From NCBI GenBank assembly GCA_035546855.1, contig DASZVY010000063.1, positions 28,171-92,170 on the forward strand: a DNA stretch of 64,000 nucleotides, given 5' to 3'. The DNA is from Nitrobacter sp035546855 (GTDB lineage: Bacteria > Pseudomonadota > Alphaproteobacteria > Rhizobiales > Xanthobacteraceae). Numbering within the stretch: position 1 is the first letter of the stretch; the number at the start of each line of letters is the position of its first letter. A program made the translations under genes and the position numbers. Shown piece by piece: positions 16,851 to 25,828 of the stretch. The notes under the pieces are model-generated. The model was not told where the DNA came from. It saw only the letters and a list, made by a program, of their open reading frames with translations, and searched no databases.

Positions 16851-16941
16851 CGTCATGCCCGGCCTTGCGCCGGGCATCCACGTCTTTTTTGTGAATTGAT
16901 CGCAAAGGCGTGTATGGCCGGAATAAACCCGGCCATGACGG
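16851..16941. repeat. palindromic intergenic repeat, family 1, copy 2
   Basis: This copy starts CGTCATGCCCGGCC and ends GGCCATGACGG. It is the only copy between divergent genes: it begins six bases upstream of the mutY start codon, so it probably lies in the mutY leader or promoter, and ends 49 bases before dciA. Confidence 0.88.
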
Positions 16942-16990
16942 CGTCCCTTCCATCCCATCCCAAACGACAGCCGGCGTGTTATAAGCACGA

Positions 16991-17470
16991 ATGTCCAAGC
17001 CCCGCCCTCTCCCGGCAAAGCCGCTCTCCACCCTGCTCGGCGACGTCTTCAAGGACGCCTATGCGCGGCAGGGATTTGCCGCGCGCGAACTGGTGACGCG
17101 CTGGACCGAGATCGCCGGCGCCGACATCGCCGCCTACGCGGAGCCGCTGAAAATCCAGTGGCCGCGTCCGGTCGAAGGGCAACCGCCGGAACCGGCGACG
17201 CTGGTGCTGCGGGTGGACGGTCCCGTCGCGCTCGAGATCCAGCACGCATCCGACGTCATCATCGCGCGGGTCAACCGCTTCTTCGGCTGGAGTGCGGTCG
17301 GCCGGCTCGCGATCCGTCAGGCGCCCTTGTCGCGCAAGGCGGCGCGGCCACGACCCGATCCGCCTTCCGCCGCCAGGGTGGCCGACATCGCGAGCACCCT
17401 GTCTTCGATCGAGGACGACGGGTTGCGGGCGGCGCTGGCGCGGCTCGGCGCTGCCATCAAGCGAAATTGA
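16991..17470 (+). CDS. dciA: DciA-like protein (DUF721)
   Basis: DUF721 proteins include DciA, the ancestral loader partner of the replicative helicase DnaB in bacteria that lack DnaC or DnaI. The 159-residue protein shows the domain in residues about 10-105: LSTLLGDVFKDAYARQGF, ELVTRWTEIAGADIAAYAEP, and LVLRVDGPVALEIQHASDVIIARVNRFFG, with the start-of-helix Trp and Gly typical of the family. A basic, flexible tail follows. Its position beside mutY and near smc fits a role in DNA metabolism. The functional name is by family; some DUF721 members are not tested. Confidence 0.82.
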   Translation: MSKPRPLPAKPLSTLLGDVFKDAYARQGFAARELVTRWTEIAGADIAAYAEPLKIQWPRPVEGQPPEPATLVLRVDGPVALEIQHASDVIIARVNRFFGWSAVGRLAIRQAPLSRKAARPRPDPPSAARVADIASTLSSIEDDGLRAALARLGAAIKRN

Positions 17471-17584
17471 GCCTTTCCGACGGAGCCGCTGCCGCGGCCC
17501 GCCATTGCCACAATTGTCGTTTCAAGCTAGCGACAGTCACCTTTTCGTTGATAGGCGCGCAGGCGCCGTTTTGGGAGCAGACCT

Positions 17585-18256
17585 TTGACCATCACGCGCC
17601 GCACCTTTAACGCCGCCCTCACCTTGACCGGACTCGCTGCCGCCGCCGGCCTCTCGCCGTGGCGCCTGATCGGCGGTGCCTACGCGCAGAGCACGCAAAG
17701 CGCCACCGCCGCCGACGTCGCCAAGCCGGTCTCGCTGCCCGACATGGCGCTCGGCCCCAAGGATGCCAAGGTCACCATTACCGAATATGCCTCGATGACC
17801 TGTCCGCACTGCGCGCGGTTCAATCTCGAGGTGTTTCCGAAGATCAAGGCCGCCTATATCGACACCGACAAGATCCGCTACGTGTTCCGCGAATTCCCGC
17901 TCGACATCAAGGCGGCCGCGGGCTCGATGCTCGCCCGCTGCATCGCCAAGGATGACGCGGGAAAATACTTCGCCGTGATCGACATGCTGTTCAGGCAGCA
18001 GGAAGAATGGGCCGGACCGAAGACCACCGAAACGCTGAAGCTGATCGGCAAGCAGGCCGGGCTGAGCGGGGAGCAGGTCGAAGCCTGTCTCAAGGACCAG
18101 AAGCTGCTCGACAAGATCGCCGCCGACCAGAAATACGCCAACGAGATTTTGAAGGTGAACTCGACGCCGACCTTCTTCATCAACGGCGAGAAGATCGCGG
18201 GCGAAACCTCGTTCGAGGAATTCCAGAAAAAGATCGATCCGCTGCTGAAGAGCTGA
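17585..18256 (+). CDS. DsbA-family thiol-disulfide oxidoreductase
   Basis: The 223-residue protein is periplasmic: the N-terminus has twin Arg (TRRTF) followed by a hydrophobic stretch and a cleavage-like AYAQS near residue 35. The thioredoxin-fold active site is Cys73-Pro-His-Cys76, the DsbA-type CPHC, and VNSTPTFFING supplies the cis-Pro. It should oxidise or isomerise disulfides in secreted proteins. The start appears to be a TTG at 17585, with GGGAG about eight bases upstream. It lies between dciA and smc, a gene order repeated in related genomes as far as I recall. Confidence 0.9.
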   Translation: MTITRRTFNAALTLTGLAAAAGLSPWRLIGGAYAQSTQSATAADVAKPVSLPDMALGPKDAKVTITEYASMTCPHCARFNLEVFPKIKAAYIDTDKIRYVFREFPLDIKAAAGSMLARCIAKDDAGKYFAVIDMLFRQQEEWAGPKTTETLKLIGKQAGLSGEQVEACLKDQKLLDKIAADQKYANEILKVNSTPTFFINGEKIAGETSFEEFQKKIDPLLKS

Positions 18257-18499
18257 TTCGGCGCGGCCCCCGGGTTCCCCCTCAACATCCGGAAAAGCCT
18301 CTGGAAAAACCCGGGCGGCGGTTGCCCTCGCGGCCTCGCCTCGCCATTGTCCGCACCATGCGAAGCGCAGCCTGCGAGTCGCTGTCCAACGGGCCACGTG
18401 TCCTATGGTATTGTCCGGCCACGGAGATTCGCGGTTTGACCGCCGCAGCCTGATGCCAACAGCCTGGCCGGTCGATCCGGCCAACCGAGCAGAGCGTCC

Positions 18500-21400
18500 A
18501 TGAAACTCACGCGTCTTCGTCTTCACGGCTTCAAGTCGTTCGTTGAACCCACCGACTTCATGATCGAGCCCGGTCTGACCGGCGTGGTCGGCCCGAACGG
18601 CTGTGGCAAGTCCAATCTGGTGGAAGCGCTGCGCTGGGCCATGGGCGAAACCTCCCACAAGTCGCTGCGCGCGGCCGACATGGACGCGGTGATCTTCGCC
18701 GGCTCCGGCAATCGCCCGGCCCGCAACCACGCCGAAGTGGTGATGACGATCGACAATTCCGACCGCTCCGCGCCCGCGGCGTTGAACGACACCGAATGGC
18801 TGGAGATTTCGCGCCGCATCGAGCGCGAGGCCGGATCGGTCTATCGCATCAACGGCAAGGACGTGCGCGCGCGCGACGTGCAGATCCTGTTTGCCGACGC
18901 CGCCACCGGCGCGCGCTCGCCGGCGCTGGTTCACCAGGGCAAGATCGGCGAGATCATTCAGGCCAAGCCCGAACAGCGCCGCCGCGTGCTGGAAGACGCC
19001 GCCGGCGTCGCCGGCCTGCACGCGCGCCGCCACGAAGCCGAGCTCCGCCTCAAGGCCGCCGAGACCAACCTCACCCGCGTCGAGGACGTGATCGGCCAGC
19101 TCGCCGGCCAGATGGAAGGCCTGAAGAAGCAGGCGCGGCAGGCCATTCGCTACCGGGAAGTCGCCGCGAAAGTGCGTAAGGCCGAGGCGACGCTGTTTCA
19201 CCTGCGCTGGCTGCAGGCGCACGAGGATGTCGCCGAGGCAGGCAAAATCCATGACCTCACCGTCCGCGAGCTCGCGGAGCGCACCCGCGAGCAGGCCGAG
19301 GCCGCGCGCATCCAGGCCGAGCGCGCCGCCGAACTGCCGGCGCTGCGCGACGCCGAAGCCCGCGCCGCCGCCGGACTGCAGCGGCTCAACAACGCGCGCG
19401 AAATGCTCGACCGCGAGGAGGAGCGCGCCAGGGAGCGTGCCGCCGAACTCGATCGCCGGCTGACGCAGTTTACGTCGGATGTGGAGCGCGAGCAGCGGCA
19501 GACCGTCGATGCCGACGCGGCGCTGCAGCGGCTCGAGGCCGAAGATGCCGAACTGAAGGAAGAGATCAGGCTGCGCGTCGAGCAGCGCAACGGCGTCGAC
19601 GAGCGCGTGACGCAGGCGGAAGCCACCCTCGGCGCAGCCGAAGCCACCTTTGCCGAGTTGACCAAGGTGCTGGCCGACCTGACCGCCAAGCGCAATCAGC
19701 TCGAGGCCAACGTCCGCACCCATCGCGACCGGCTCGCCCGCATCGATCAGGAGATCGCGGGCGTCCAGCGCGAAACCGATGCGCTGACCCAGCAGACCAG
19801 CGGTTTTGGCGATCTCGATGCGCTGACCGCGGCGATCGAAAGCGCGCAGCAGGCGCTGGCGCAATCGGAAGCCACGACTCGCGAGCGCGAGGCGGATCAT
19901 GCCACCGCCCGCAGTCAGCTCGACACGGCGCGCGCCGCCGTCGATGCGGCGCGCGGCCCGTTGCAGGAAGCCGACAAGCGCGCCCAGCGGCTCGAGACCG
20001 AGGCCAAGACCATCGCCAAGATTCTCAACGGCGAAACCAAGAACCTGTGGCCGCCGATCATCGACGGCATCACCGTCACCAAGGGGTATGAAAAGGCCAT
20101 CGGCGCCGTGCTCGGCGACGACCTCGATGCGCCGGTCGATCCCTCGGCGCCGATGCGCTGGACCGGCGCCGACGTGACCGCCGACGATCCGGCGCTGCCC
20201 GAAGGCGTCGAATCCCTCGCCGCGCATGTGCAGGCGCCTGCCGAACTGGCGCGGCGTCTGGCCCAGATCGGCGTCGTCAGCAGGGAGCGCGGCGCGGAAC
20301 TCGTCGGACAGCTCAGGACCGGCCAGCGGCTGGTGTCGCTCGAAGGCGATGTGTGGCGCTGGGACGGCTTCGTCACCGCGGCCCACGCGCCGACCGGCGC
20401 GGCGCGCCGCCTCGCCGAGCGCGCTCGCCTGGCCGACATCGAAAGCGAGCTCGAACGCGCCAAGGCCGAAGTCGTCGAGCGACGGCAGGCGCTGGATGCC
20501 GCGCAGCAAACGGTGGCCGCGGCCGATCAGGCGGTGAAGATCGCGGCGTCGGCTGAAAGCGAGGCGCGCAACGCCTGGCGCGCGGCGCAGCGCGAGGTCG
20601 ACGCCGCGCGCGAGCGCCATGCGAGCGCCGAGCGCGAGATCAACCGCCACGCGGCGCGCCGCTCGGCGCTCGCCGAAGCGCAGAGTCGTCTCGGCAACGA
20701 CCGGCTTGAGGCCGCCGCCGCGCATGACGCCGCGACCGCGGCGCTCGGCGAATTGCCGCCGAGCCTCGAGACCGAAACCAGGCTTGGCGAGGTACGGACC
20801 GAGATTGAGGGACACCGCCGGCTCGCCGCGCAGGTGCGCGCCGAGGCCCAGGCCTTGGCCCGCGAGGCTGAACTCGCCGACCGCCGCGTCCAGGCCATCG
20901 TCGCCGAACGCAACGAATGGCAGACCCGCAAGCAGAGCGCGGCGTCGCAGATCGCGACCATCGAAGCGCGCGTGACCGAGGTGAAGGCCGAACGCGCCGA
21001 GCTCGAAAACGCGCCGGCGCTGTTTGCCGAAAAGCGCAGCGCCGTCATCAGCGAGATCGAGCACGCCGAGAACGACCGCCGCGAGGCCGCCGACGCGCTG
21101 GCCGCCGCTGAAACCGCGATGGCGGAAACCGACCGCCTCGCCAAAGCCTCGCTCGAGGCGCTGTCCAATGCCCGCGAAGCCACCGCCCGCGCCGAGGAGC
21201 GCATGGACGGCAGCAAGCGCCGGCTCGAGGACATCGCGCGCGAAATTCATGACATTCTTGAAGTCGAGCCGGATGCCGTCGCCTCATTGGCGGAAATCCA
21301 GGAGGGCGTCGAGCTGCCGCCGCTGGCGGAGATCGAGGCCGACCTCGACAAGCTGCGGCGCGACCGCGAGCGGCTCGGCGCCGTCAACCTGCGCGCCGAG

Positions 21401-22006
21401 GAAGAGCTGCGCGACGTCGAAGGCCAGCACACCTCGCTTGCCACCGAGCGCGACGATCTGGTCGAAGCCATCAAGAAGCTCCGCACCGGCATCCAGAGCC
21501 TCAACCGCGAGGCGCGCGAGCGCCTGCTGACCTCGTTCGAGACGGTCAACACCCACTTCAAGCGGCTGTTCACCGAATTGTTCGGCGGCGGCGAAGCGGC
21601 GCTGCATCTGATCGAAAGCGACGACCCGCTGGAAGCCGGCCTCGAGATCATCGCCAAGCCGCCGGGCAAGAAGCCACAGTCGCTGTCGCTGCTCTCGGGC
21701 GGCGAGCAGGCGCTGACGGCGCTGGCGCTGATCTTCGCGGTGTTCTTGACCAACCCGTCGCCGATCTGCGTGCTGGACGAAGTCGACGCGCCGCTCGACG
21801 ACCACAACGTCGAACGCTTCTGCAACCTCTTGCACGAGATGACCGGTTCGACCGAGACGCGCTTCATCATCATCACGCACAACCCGATCACCATGGCGCG
21901 GATGAACCGGCTGTTCGGCGTCACCATGGCCGAGCGCGGCGTCTCGCAACTGGTCTCGGTCGACCTTGAGAACGCGGTGAAGATCCTCGACCAGAACGTG
22001 GCGTGA
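18500..22006 (+). CDS. smc: chromosome segregation SMC ATPase
   Basis: SMC forms the core of the condensin-like complex that organises and separates bacterial chromosomes. The 1168-residue protein has Walker A GPNGCGKSN (31-39), two long coiled coils rich in Ala, Glu and Arg (about 170-500 and 650-1000), a hinge at about 507-647, the signature LLSGGEQALTALAL near 1065, and Walker B CVLDEVDAPLDDHN near 1090. This is full length for the family. The Ala/Arg-rich coils create very long shadow frames on the other strand. A 243-base gap precedes it; scpA and scpB are not in the window. Confidence 0.96.
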   Translation: MKLTRLRLHGFKSFVEPTDFMIEPGLTGVVGPNGCGKSNLVEALRWAMGETSHKSLRAADMDAVIFAGSGNRPARNHAEVVMTIDNSDRSAPAALNDTEWLEISRRIEREAGSVYRINGKDVRARDVQILFADAATGARSPALVHQGKIGEIIQAKPEQRRRVLEDAAGVAGLHARRHEAELRLKAAETNLTRVEDVIGQLAGQMEGLKKQARQAIRYREVAAKVRKAEATLFHLRWLQAHEDVAEAGKIHDLTVRELAERTREQAEAARIQAERAAELPALRDAEARAAAGLQRLNNAREMLDREEERARERAAELDRRLTQFTSDVEREQRQTVDADAALQRLEAEDAELKEEIRLRVEQRNGVDERVTQAEATLGAAEATFAELTKVLADLTAKRNQLEANVRTHRDRLARIDQEIAGVQRETDALTQQTSGFGDLDALTAAIESAQQALAQSEATTREREADHATARSQLDTARAAVDAARGPLQEADKRAQRLETEAKTIAKILNGETKNLWPPIIDGITVTKGYEKAIGAVLGDDLDAPVDPSAPMRWTGADVTADDPALPEGVESLAAHVQAPAELARRLAQIGVVSRERGAELVGQLRTGQRLVSLEGDVWRWDGFVTAAHAPTGAARRLAERARLADIESELERAKAEVVERRQALDAAQQTVAAADQAVKIAASAESEARNAWRAAQREVDAARERHASAEREINRHAARRSALAEAQSRLGNDRLEAAAAHDAATAALGELPPSLETETRLGEVRTEIEGHRRLAAQVRAEAQALAREAELADRRVQAIVAERNEWQTRKQSAASQIATIEARVTEVKAERAELENAPALFAEKRSAVISEIEHAENDRREAADALAAAETAMAETDRLAKASLEALSNAREATARAEERMDGSKRRLEDIAREIHDILEVEPDAVASLAEIQEGVELPPLAEIEADLDKLRRDRERLGAVNLRAEEELRDVEGQHTSLATERDDLVEAIKKLRTGIQSLNREARERLLTSFETVNTHFKRLFTELFGGGEAALHLIESDDPLEAGLEIIAKPPGKKPQSLSLLSGGEQALTALALIFAVFLTNPSPICVLDEVDAPLDDHNVERFCNLLHEMTGSTETRFIIITHNPITMARMNRLFGVTMAERGVSQLVSVDLENAVKILDQNVA

Positions 22007-22060
22007 TTGCTTCATTCCACTTTCAAAGAAGATCGTCCCGGGCATTCAATCCAAACAGTT

Positions 22061-22159
22061 CGTCATGGCCGGGCTTGTCCCGGCCATCCACGTCTTGACT
22101 CGTTGCGATCGCCCTTAAAAGGAAGACGTGGATGCCCGGACCAAGTCCGGGCATGACGG
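22061..22159. repeat. palindromic intergenic repeat, family 1, copy 3
   Basis: This 99-base copy sits between smc and the Rsm22-family gene, both on the plus strand. Left arm CGTCATGGCCGGGC, right arm CCGGGCATGACGG, with ATCCACGTCTT and AAGACGTGGAT flanking the central loop. Confidence 0.88.
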
Positions 22160-22204
22160 TTTTTGTGTTGCAGATTTCATGCTGCAAATGGCATCCATCC
22201 CGAG

Positions 22205-23197
22205 ATGATCCCGCCTTCGCTCCCCCCCGCCCTTCGCGCCGCGCTCGACCGAAAGGCGCAAGGCCTTTCCCGCAGCGACGCGGCCGCGCGGGCGACGGCG
22301 ATCTCGCAGGCCTATCGCGGCGGCGGCAATTCCGGGGCGATCCGGGACGCGAGCGATGCCCTCGCCTATGCGCTGGTGCGGATGCCCGCGACCTATGCCG
22401 CCATCATTGCGAGCCTCAATGCGCTTTGTGCCGCGCAGCCCGCCTTCGCGCCGGCCACGCTGCTCGACATCGGCGCCGGGCCGGGAACGGCGACATGGGC
22501 CGCGGCCGAGGCATTTCCCTCGCTCGCGCAATTTTCGGCGATCGACGGCAACCCGGCGCTGCGCGCGCTGGCGCGCGACCTCGTGCAGGGCGATGCGCGT
22601 CTTTCGGACGTTCGCTACACCCTGAACGATGCGACGGCCGGGCTGCACGACGCCCCGGCGAGCGATCTCGTTGTCGCCAGCTATGTGATCGGCGAACTCG
22701 ATGCGAACCGGCGGGCCGCGCTGACGGAGCAGATGTGGGCGCAGACCCGCGACACGCTGCTGGTCGTCGAGCCCGGCACCCCCGACGGATCCGCGCGGAT
22801 CATCGCGCTGCGCAAAAGGCTCATCGCGCGGGGCGCGCATGTCCTCGCGCCCTGCCCGCACGACGGCACGTGCCCGCTCACCTTGCCCGACTGGTGCCAT
22901 TTCGTACAGCGGCTGCCGCGGCTGCGCGCGCATAAGCGCCTCAAGGGCGCGGAACTCCCTTACGAGGACGAGAAGTTCAGCTATGTCGCGCTCTCGCGTT
23001 CGCCGGCGCGGCGGCATCCCGCGCGCGTGCTGGCGCAGCCGCTCATCACCAAGGTCGCGGTGACGGCGAAACTCTGCACGCCGCAAGGCCTCACGCTCGC
23101 CACCATTCCGCGCCGCGACAAGACCGCCTTTGTGCGCGCCCGGAAACTCGACTGGGGCGACGCCGTTATCGACTCCCGCGGGCCTCAGGCGGAATAA
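22205..23197 (+). CDS. Rsm22-family ribosomal methyltransferase-like protein
   Basis: Rsm22 proteins are related to S-adenosylmethionine methyltransferases and in mitochondria help assemble the small ribosomal subunit. The 330-residue protein has the SAM motif LLDIGAGPGT (86-95), ASYVIGEL at the motif IV position, and a Cys cluster CPHDGTCPLTLPDWCHF near residues 215-235 that resembles the metal-binding part of the family. The start at MIPPSLPP (22205) follows the repeat; the 14 codons before it are an unlikely extension. Whether the bacterial protein methylates rRNA is not established. Confidence 0.85.
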   Translation: MIPPSLPPALRAALDRKAQGLSRSDAAARATAISQAYRGGGNSGAIRDASDALAYALVRMPATYAAIIASLNALCAAQPAFAPATLLDIGAGPGTATWAAAEAFPSLAQFSAIDGNPALRALARDLVQGDARLSDVRYTLNDATAGLHDAPASDLVVASYVIGELDANRRAALTEQMWAQTRDTLLVVEPGTPDGSARIIALRKRLIARGAHVLAPCPHDGTCPLTLPDWCHFVQRLPRLRAHKRLKGAELPYEDEKFSYVALSRSPARRHPARVLAQPLITKVAVTAKLCTPQGLTLATIPRRDKTAFVRARKLDWGDAVIDSRGPQAE

Positions 23198-23266
23198 TTC
23201 CGCCAGTCCGACGTTTATCGGACAGACGCATCCGCGTCCCATGCAGAACCCGGGAGTTGAGTCATC

Positions 23267-23656
23267 ATGTCCAAAACGTCCAAGACATTCGCCGCCACCG
23301 CGGCCCTGATCGCGATTCTCGTTTCATCGGCGGCCTCGGCTGCGATACTGAAGACCGCCGAGACGCCCAAGGGCAAGACCTTCGTCGACGCCAAAGGCAT
23401 GACGCTCTACACCTTCGACAAGGACTCAGGCGGCAAGTCGGCCTGCAATGGCCCCTGCGCGCAGAACTGGCCGCCGCTGATGGCCGCCGCCGACGCCAAG
23501 CCGGCGGACGGCTTCACCATCGTCGCCCGCGACGACGGCAGCAGGATGTGGGCCTACAAGGGCAAGCCACTCTATACGTTCAAGAAAGACACCAAGCCCG
23601 GCGACGCCAACGGCGACGGTCTCCTCAACGGCGCATGGCATCTCGCCACGCCGTAA
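23267..23656 (+). CDS. secreted repeat protein (COG4315/Lipoprotein_15 type)
   Basis: The 129-residue protein has a cleavable signal peptide (hydrophobic to about residue 23, ending SSAASA) and two imperfect repeats of the family: GKTFVDAKGMTLYTFDKDSGGKSACNGPCAQNWPP, split here across residues 34-68, and RMWAYKGKPLYTFKKDTKPGD. The motif LYTF plus the Cys pair in CNGPC and the PPL segment are typical. Function is unknown; the proteins are periplasmic or surface exposed. There is no lipobox Cys, so it is probably soluble. No operon partner is evident. Confidence 0.85.
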   Translation: MSKTSKTFAATAALIAILVSSAASAAILKTAETPKGKTFVDAKGMTLYTFDKDSGGKSACNGPCAQNWPPLMAAADAKPADGFTIVARDDGSRMWAYKGKPLYTFKKDTKPGDANGDGLLNGAWHLATP

Positions 23657-24015
23657 CGTCACCTTGCCCGTACTTGCCAGCGGGATCGGATCGCCTCGGC
23701 GATGCGAAGCATCGTCCGGTGCGATCCGGGGAGAGCGGCACCATCTCGATCCCGTCATCAAGGCACGCCTTCCGCTCCGGTCCATGGGGAATCCTCCTCA
23801 GCGTCGCCGAACTGCCGAATTCGGCCGTCACATCCCCACCGGCGCAACCGCCTCGATGCGTTAACGAATTTTTCCGGATTAACCCTGCCGGCGATGTCAA
23901 GAATTGAATTCCCCCTTGTTTCTGCCATGCTCGCGCCCAAAGCAGAGACGGGGAATCCTCGCCGCGCGGGCTCGGCCTCTGCGGTCGCGGGTGTCAGCTT
24001 GCTCAAAGGGGTCTC
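23657..24015. other. noncoding stretch before the P-loop NTPase gene
   Basis: No supported gene lies here. Short frames on both strands are Arg/Pro-rich and lack ribosome binding sites. An AT-richer patch near 23860-23885, with GTTAACGAATTTTT, is a possible promoter location for the P-loop gene at 24016. Confidence 0.45.
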
Positions 24016-24777
24016 ATGGCGAAGCCAGCAGTGATTGTGGTCGGCGCGGACAAGGGCGGCGTCGGCAAGACCACGGTGTCGCGGACCGTGCTCGACTATT
24101 TCAGCGCCAACAACGTGCCGACCCGCGCATTCGATACGGAATCGCCGCGCGGCACGCTGAAGCGCTTCCATCCCGACATCACCGAGATCGTCGACATGAC
24201 GGCGACCGCGGACCAGATGAAGATCTTCGACACGCTGAACACCGCCGAGGCCAGCGTCACCGTCATCGACGTGCGCGCCGGACTGCTATCTCCGGCGCTG
24301 GCCTCGCTGCGCGACATCGGCTTTCTCGATGCAGCGAAGGCCGGGCAGATCACCTTCGCCGTATTCCACATCCTCGGCCCCTCGATCGCCTCGCTCGACG
24401 AGATCGCCGAGACCGCGAACTTCATGTCCGGCGCCAAATATTTCCTGGTGAAGAACTTCATCAACAACACCAGCTTCTTCGAATGGGACCAGGCGACATA
24501 CAACTCGTACTTCCACAAGATCAAGGACGCGACCGAGATCACGATTCCGAAGCTCAACGAAATGGCCTACGAGCAGGTGGAAGTGTCGTCGGTGCCGTTC
24601 CTGAAATTCGTGGCCAACAAGGGCCCGAAGGACGATCCGGCGAACTACTCGTTCGTGCTGCGCGGTTATGTCCGCCACTGGCTCGCCAACGTGTGGAGCG
24701 AGTACGACCGCATCAAGCTCACCGACATCGTCGGCTCCAAGGACAAGGCGTCGCGCACGAGCGGAAGCGAGAAGTAG
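24016..24777 (+). CDS. ParA/MinD-like P-loop NTPase, first of a pair
   Basis: The 253-residue protein has a deviant Walker A, GADKGGVGKTT (residues 10-20), with the signature Lys13 of ParA/MinD-type ATPases. The switch I region is AFDTESPRGTL and the Walker B-like strand is VTVIDVRAGLLSP. The second half is unusual: Phe/Tyr/Asn-rich, with FINNTSFFEWDQATYNSYFHKI, and has no amphipathic membrane-targeting helix like that of MinD. No parB or min gene adjoins it. A second P-loop gene follows 199 bases later, with a repeat between. It could be a plasmid-TraL/StbB-like or MipZ-like NTPase; the role is unknown. Confidence 0.8.
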   Translation: MAKPAVIVVGADKGGVGKTTVSRTVLDYFSANNVPTRAFDTESPRGTLKRFHPDITEIVDMTATADQMKIFDTLNTAEASVTVIDVRAGLLSPALASLRDIGFLDAAKAGQITFAVFHILGPSIASLDEIAETANFMSGAKYFLVKNFINNTSFFEWDQATYNSYFHKIKDATEITIPKLNEMAYEQVEVSSVPFLKFVANKGPKDDPANYSFVLRGYVRHWLANVWSEYDRIKLTDIVGSKDKASRTSGSEK

Positions 24778-24794
24778 CTGAAACGCCTTTCGGC

Positions 24795-24886
24795 CGTCAT
24801 CACCGGGCTTATCGCGGTGATCCACGTCTTTCTTTCGCATGCCAGTGCGAAGACATGGATGGCCGGAACAAGTCCGGCCATGACGG
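24795..24886. repeat. palindromic intergenic repeat, family 1, copy 4
   Basis: This copy separates the two P-loop NTPase genes. The left arm is diverged (CGTCATCACCGGGC) and pairs less well with the right arm GGCCATGACGG, but ATCCACGTCTT and AAGACATGGAT are kept. Confidence 0.85.
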
Positions 24887-24976
24887 AGTATGCGCGATTA
24901 CGCATCGGAGAATGACGGTGGAGAGTTTATCGGCATCCTGCTAGATCGGGATTGATTTTTTCTCGACTGAGCCCGC

Positions 24977-25645
24977 ATGTCCCGCACGCCCGTTTACATC
25001 ATCTGCTCGCCGCGGCCCCAGGTCGGCAAGACGCTGGTGGCGCGGCTGCTGACGGAGTTCTTGCGGCTGCAGCGCGGCGACGTGATCGCCTTCGACGTCA
25101 ATCTGAAGGAGCCGTCGCTGCTCGACTTCCTGCCACGGCTGACCGAGACCGCCGAGATCGACGACACCTTCGGCAAGATGGCGCTGATGGACCGGCTGAT
25201 CGTCAACGACGGCCTCGCCAAGGTCATCGACCTCGGCTACCACGCCTTCGACGAACTGTTCCGGATGATCGACGAGATCGGCTTCTTCAAGGAAGCCGCC
25301 CGGCGGGGGGTGCGCCCCATCGTCCTTTTCATCGCCGACATTGATCGCACCTCGGCCCGCGCGTACGCCATGCTGCGCGACCTGGTGCCACCGGACCTGC
25401 TCATCACCATCGACAACGAGTTCGTGGTGCGGGGCGAACTGCCGGAAGCCTGCGCCCACGGCCGCGTGCTGCCGATCGCGGCGCTGCCGATATTCCTGAA
25501 AACCTATATCGACCGCCTGACATTTTCCTTCACCGGCTATCTGCGCACGGAAAAGGACACCTCCACCGAACTGCACCAGTGGATTCGCAGGAACTATTCC
25601 AGCTTCCGTGAACTGGAAATGCAACTCGCGCAGCAGCGGGGGTGA
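24977..25645 (+). CDS. P-loop NTPase, second of a pair
   Basis: The 222-residue protein has a Walker A, CSPRPQVGKTL (residues 10-20), that lacks the extra Lys of classical ParA proteins. The strand that follows carries VIAFDVNLKEPSLLDFLP, similar in position to AFDTESPRGTL of the neighbour, so the two are probably distant relatives of the SIMIBI class. A further strand, RPIVLFIADIDRTSARAYAML, could contain the Walker B Asp. The C-terminus is helical and charged. The gene is on the same strand as the first NTPase gene and ends before a repeat and the convergent apt gene. Function unknown; a paired switch is conceivable. Confidence 0.75.
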   Translation: MSRTPVYIICSPRPQVGKTLVARLLTEFLRLQRGDVIAFDVNLKEPSLLDFLPRLTETAEIDDTFGKMALMDRLIVNDGLAKVIDLGYHAFDELFRMIDEIGFFKEAARRGVRPIVLFIADIDRTSARAYAMLRDLVPPDLLITIDNEFVVRGELPEACAHGRVLPIAALPIFLKTYIDRLTFSFTGYLRTEKDTSTELHQWIRRNYSSFRELEMQLAQQRG

Positions 25646-25663
25646 GGCGGCCGCCGCTCGGGT

Positions 25664-25804
25664 CGTCATGCCGGGCATCCACGCCTTAAATGCATCACGC
25701 GTTCAAGGACGTGGGTGGCCGGGACAAGCCCGGCCATGACGGAGAGTTTTTCAGCAGCCTGCTCTAAGGACGTAGATCGCCGGGACCAGGCCCGGCCACG
25801 ACGT
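25664..25804. repeat. palindromic intergenic repeat, family 1, copy 5, plus a fragment
   Basis: A shortened copy (25664-25742, left arm reduced to CGTCATGCCGGGCATCC) is followed at 25767-25804 by the right-arm part of a second copy (GACGTAGATCGCCGGG to CCGGCCACGACG). It lies between convergent genes. The pair looks like a decayed tandem insertion. Confidence 0.8.
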
Positions 25805-25828
25805 CGTGACGATCGTTGGCTTTCCTGC

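Noticed and set aside
17537..21250. 1237-codon open frame antisense to smc
   Set aside because: It mirrors the Ala/Glu/Arg-rich coiled coils of smc, has Gly/Arg/Leu-rich composition without domains, and smc itself is certain. Long antisense frames are common in GC-rich DNA.
23660..24000. Possible small genes on either strand between the secreted repeat protein and the P-loop NTPase
   Set aside because: Frames are short, Arg/Pro/Ser-rich, overlap each other on both strands and lack ribosome binding sites.
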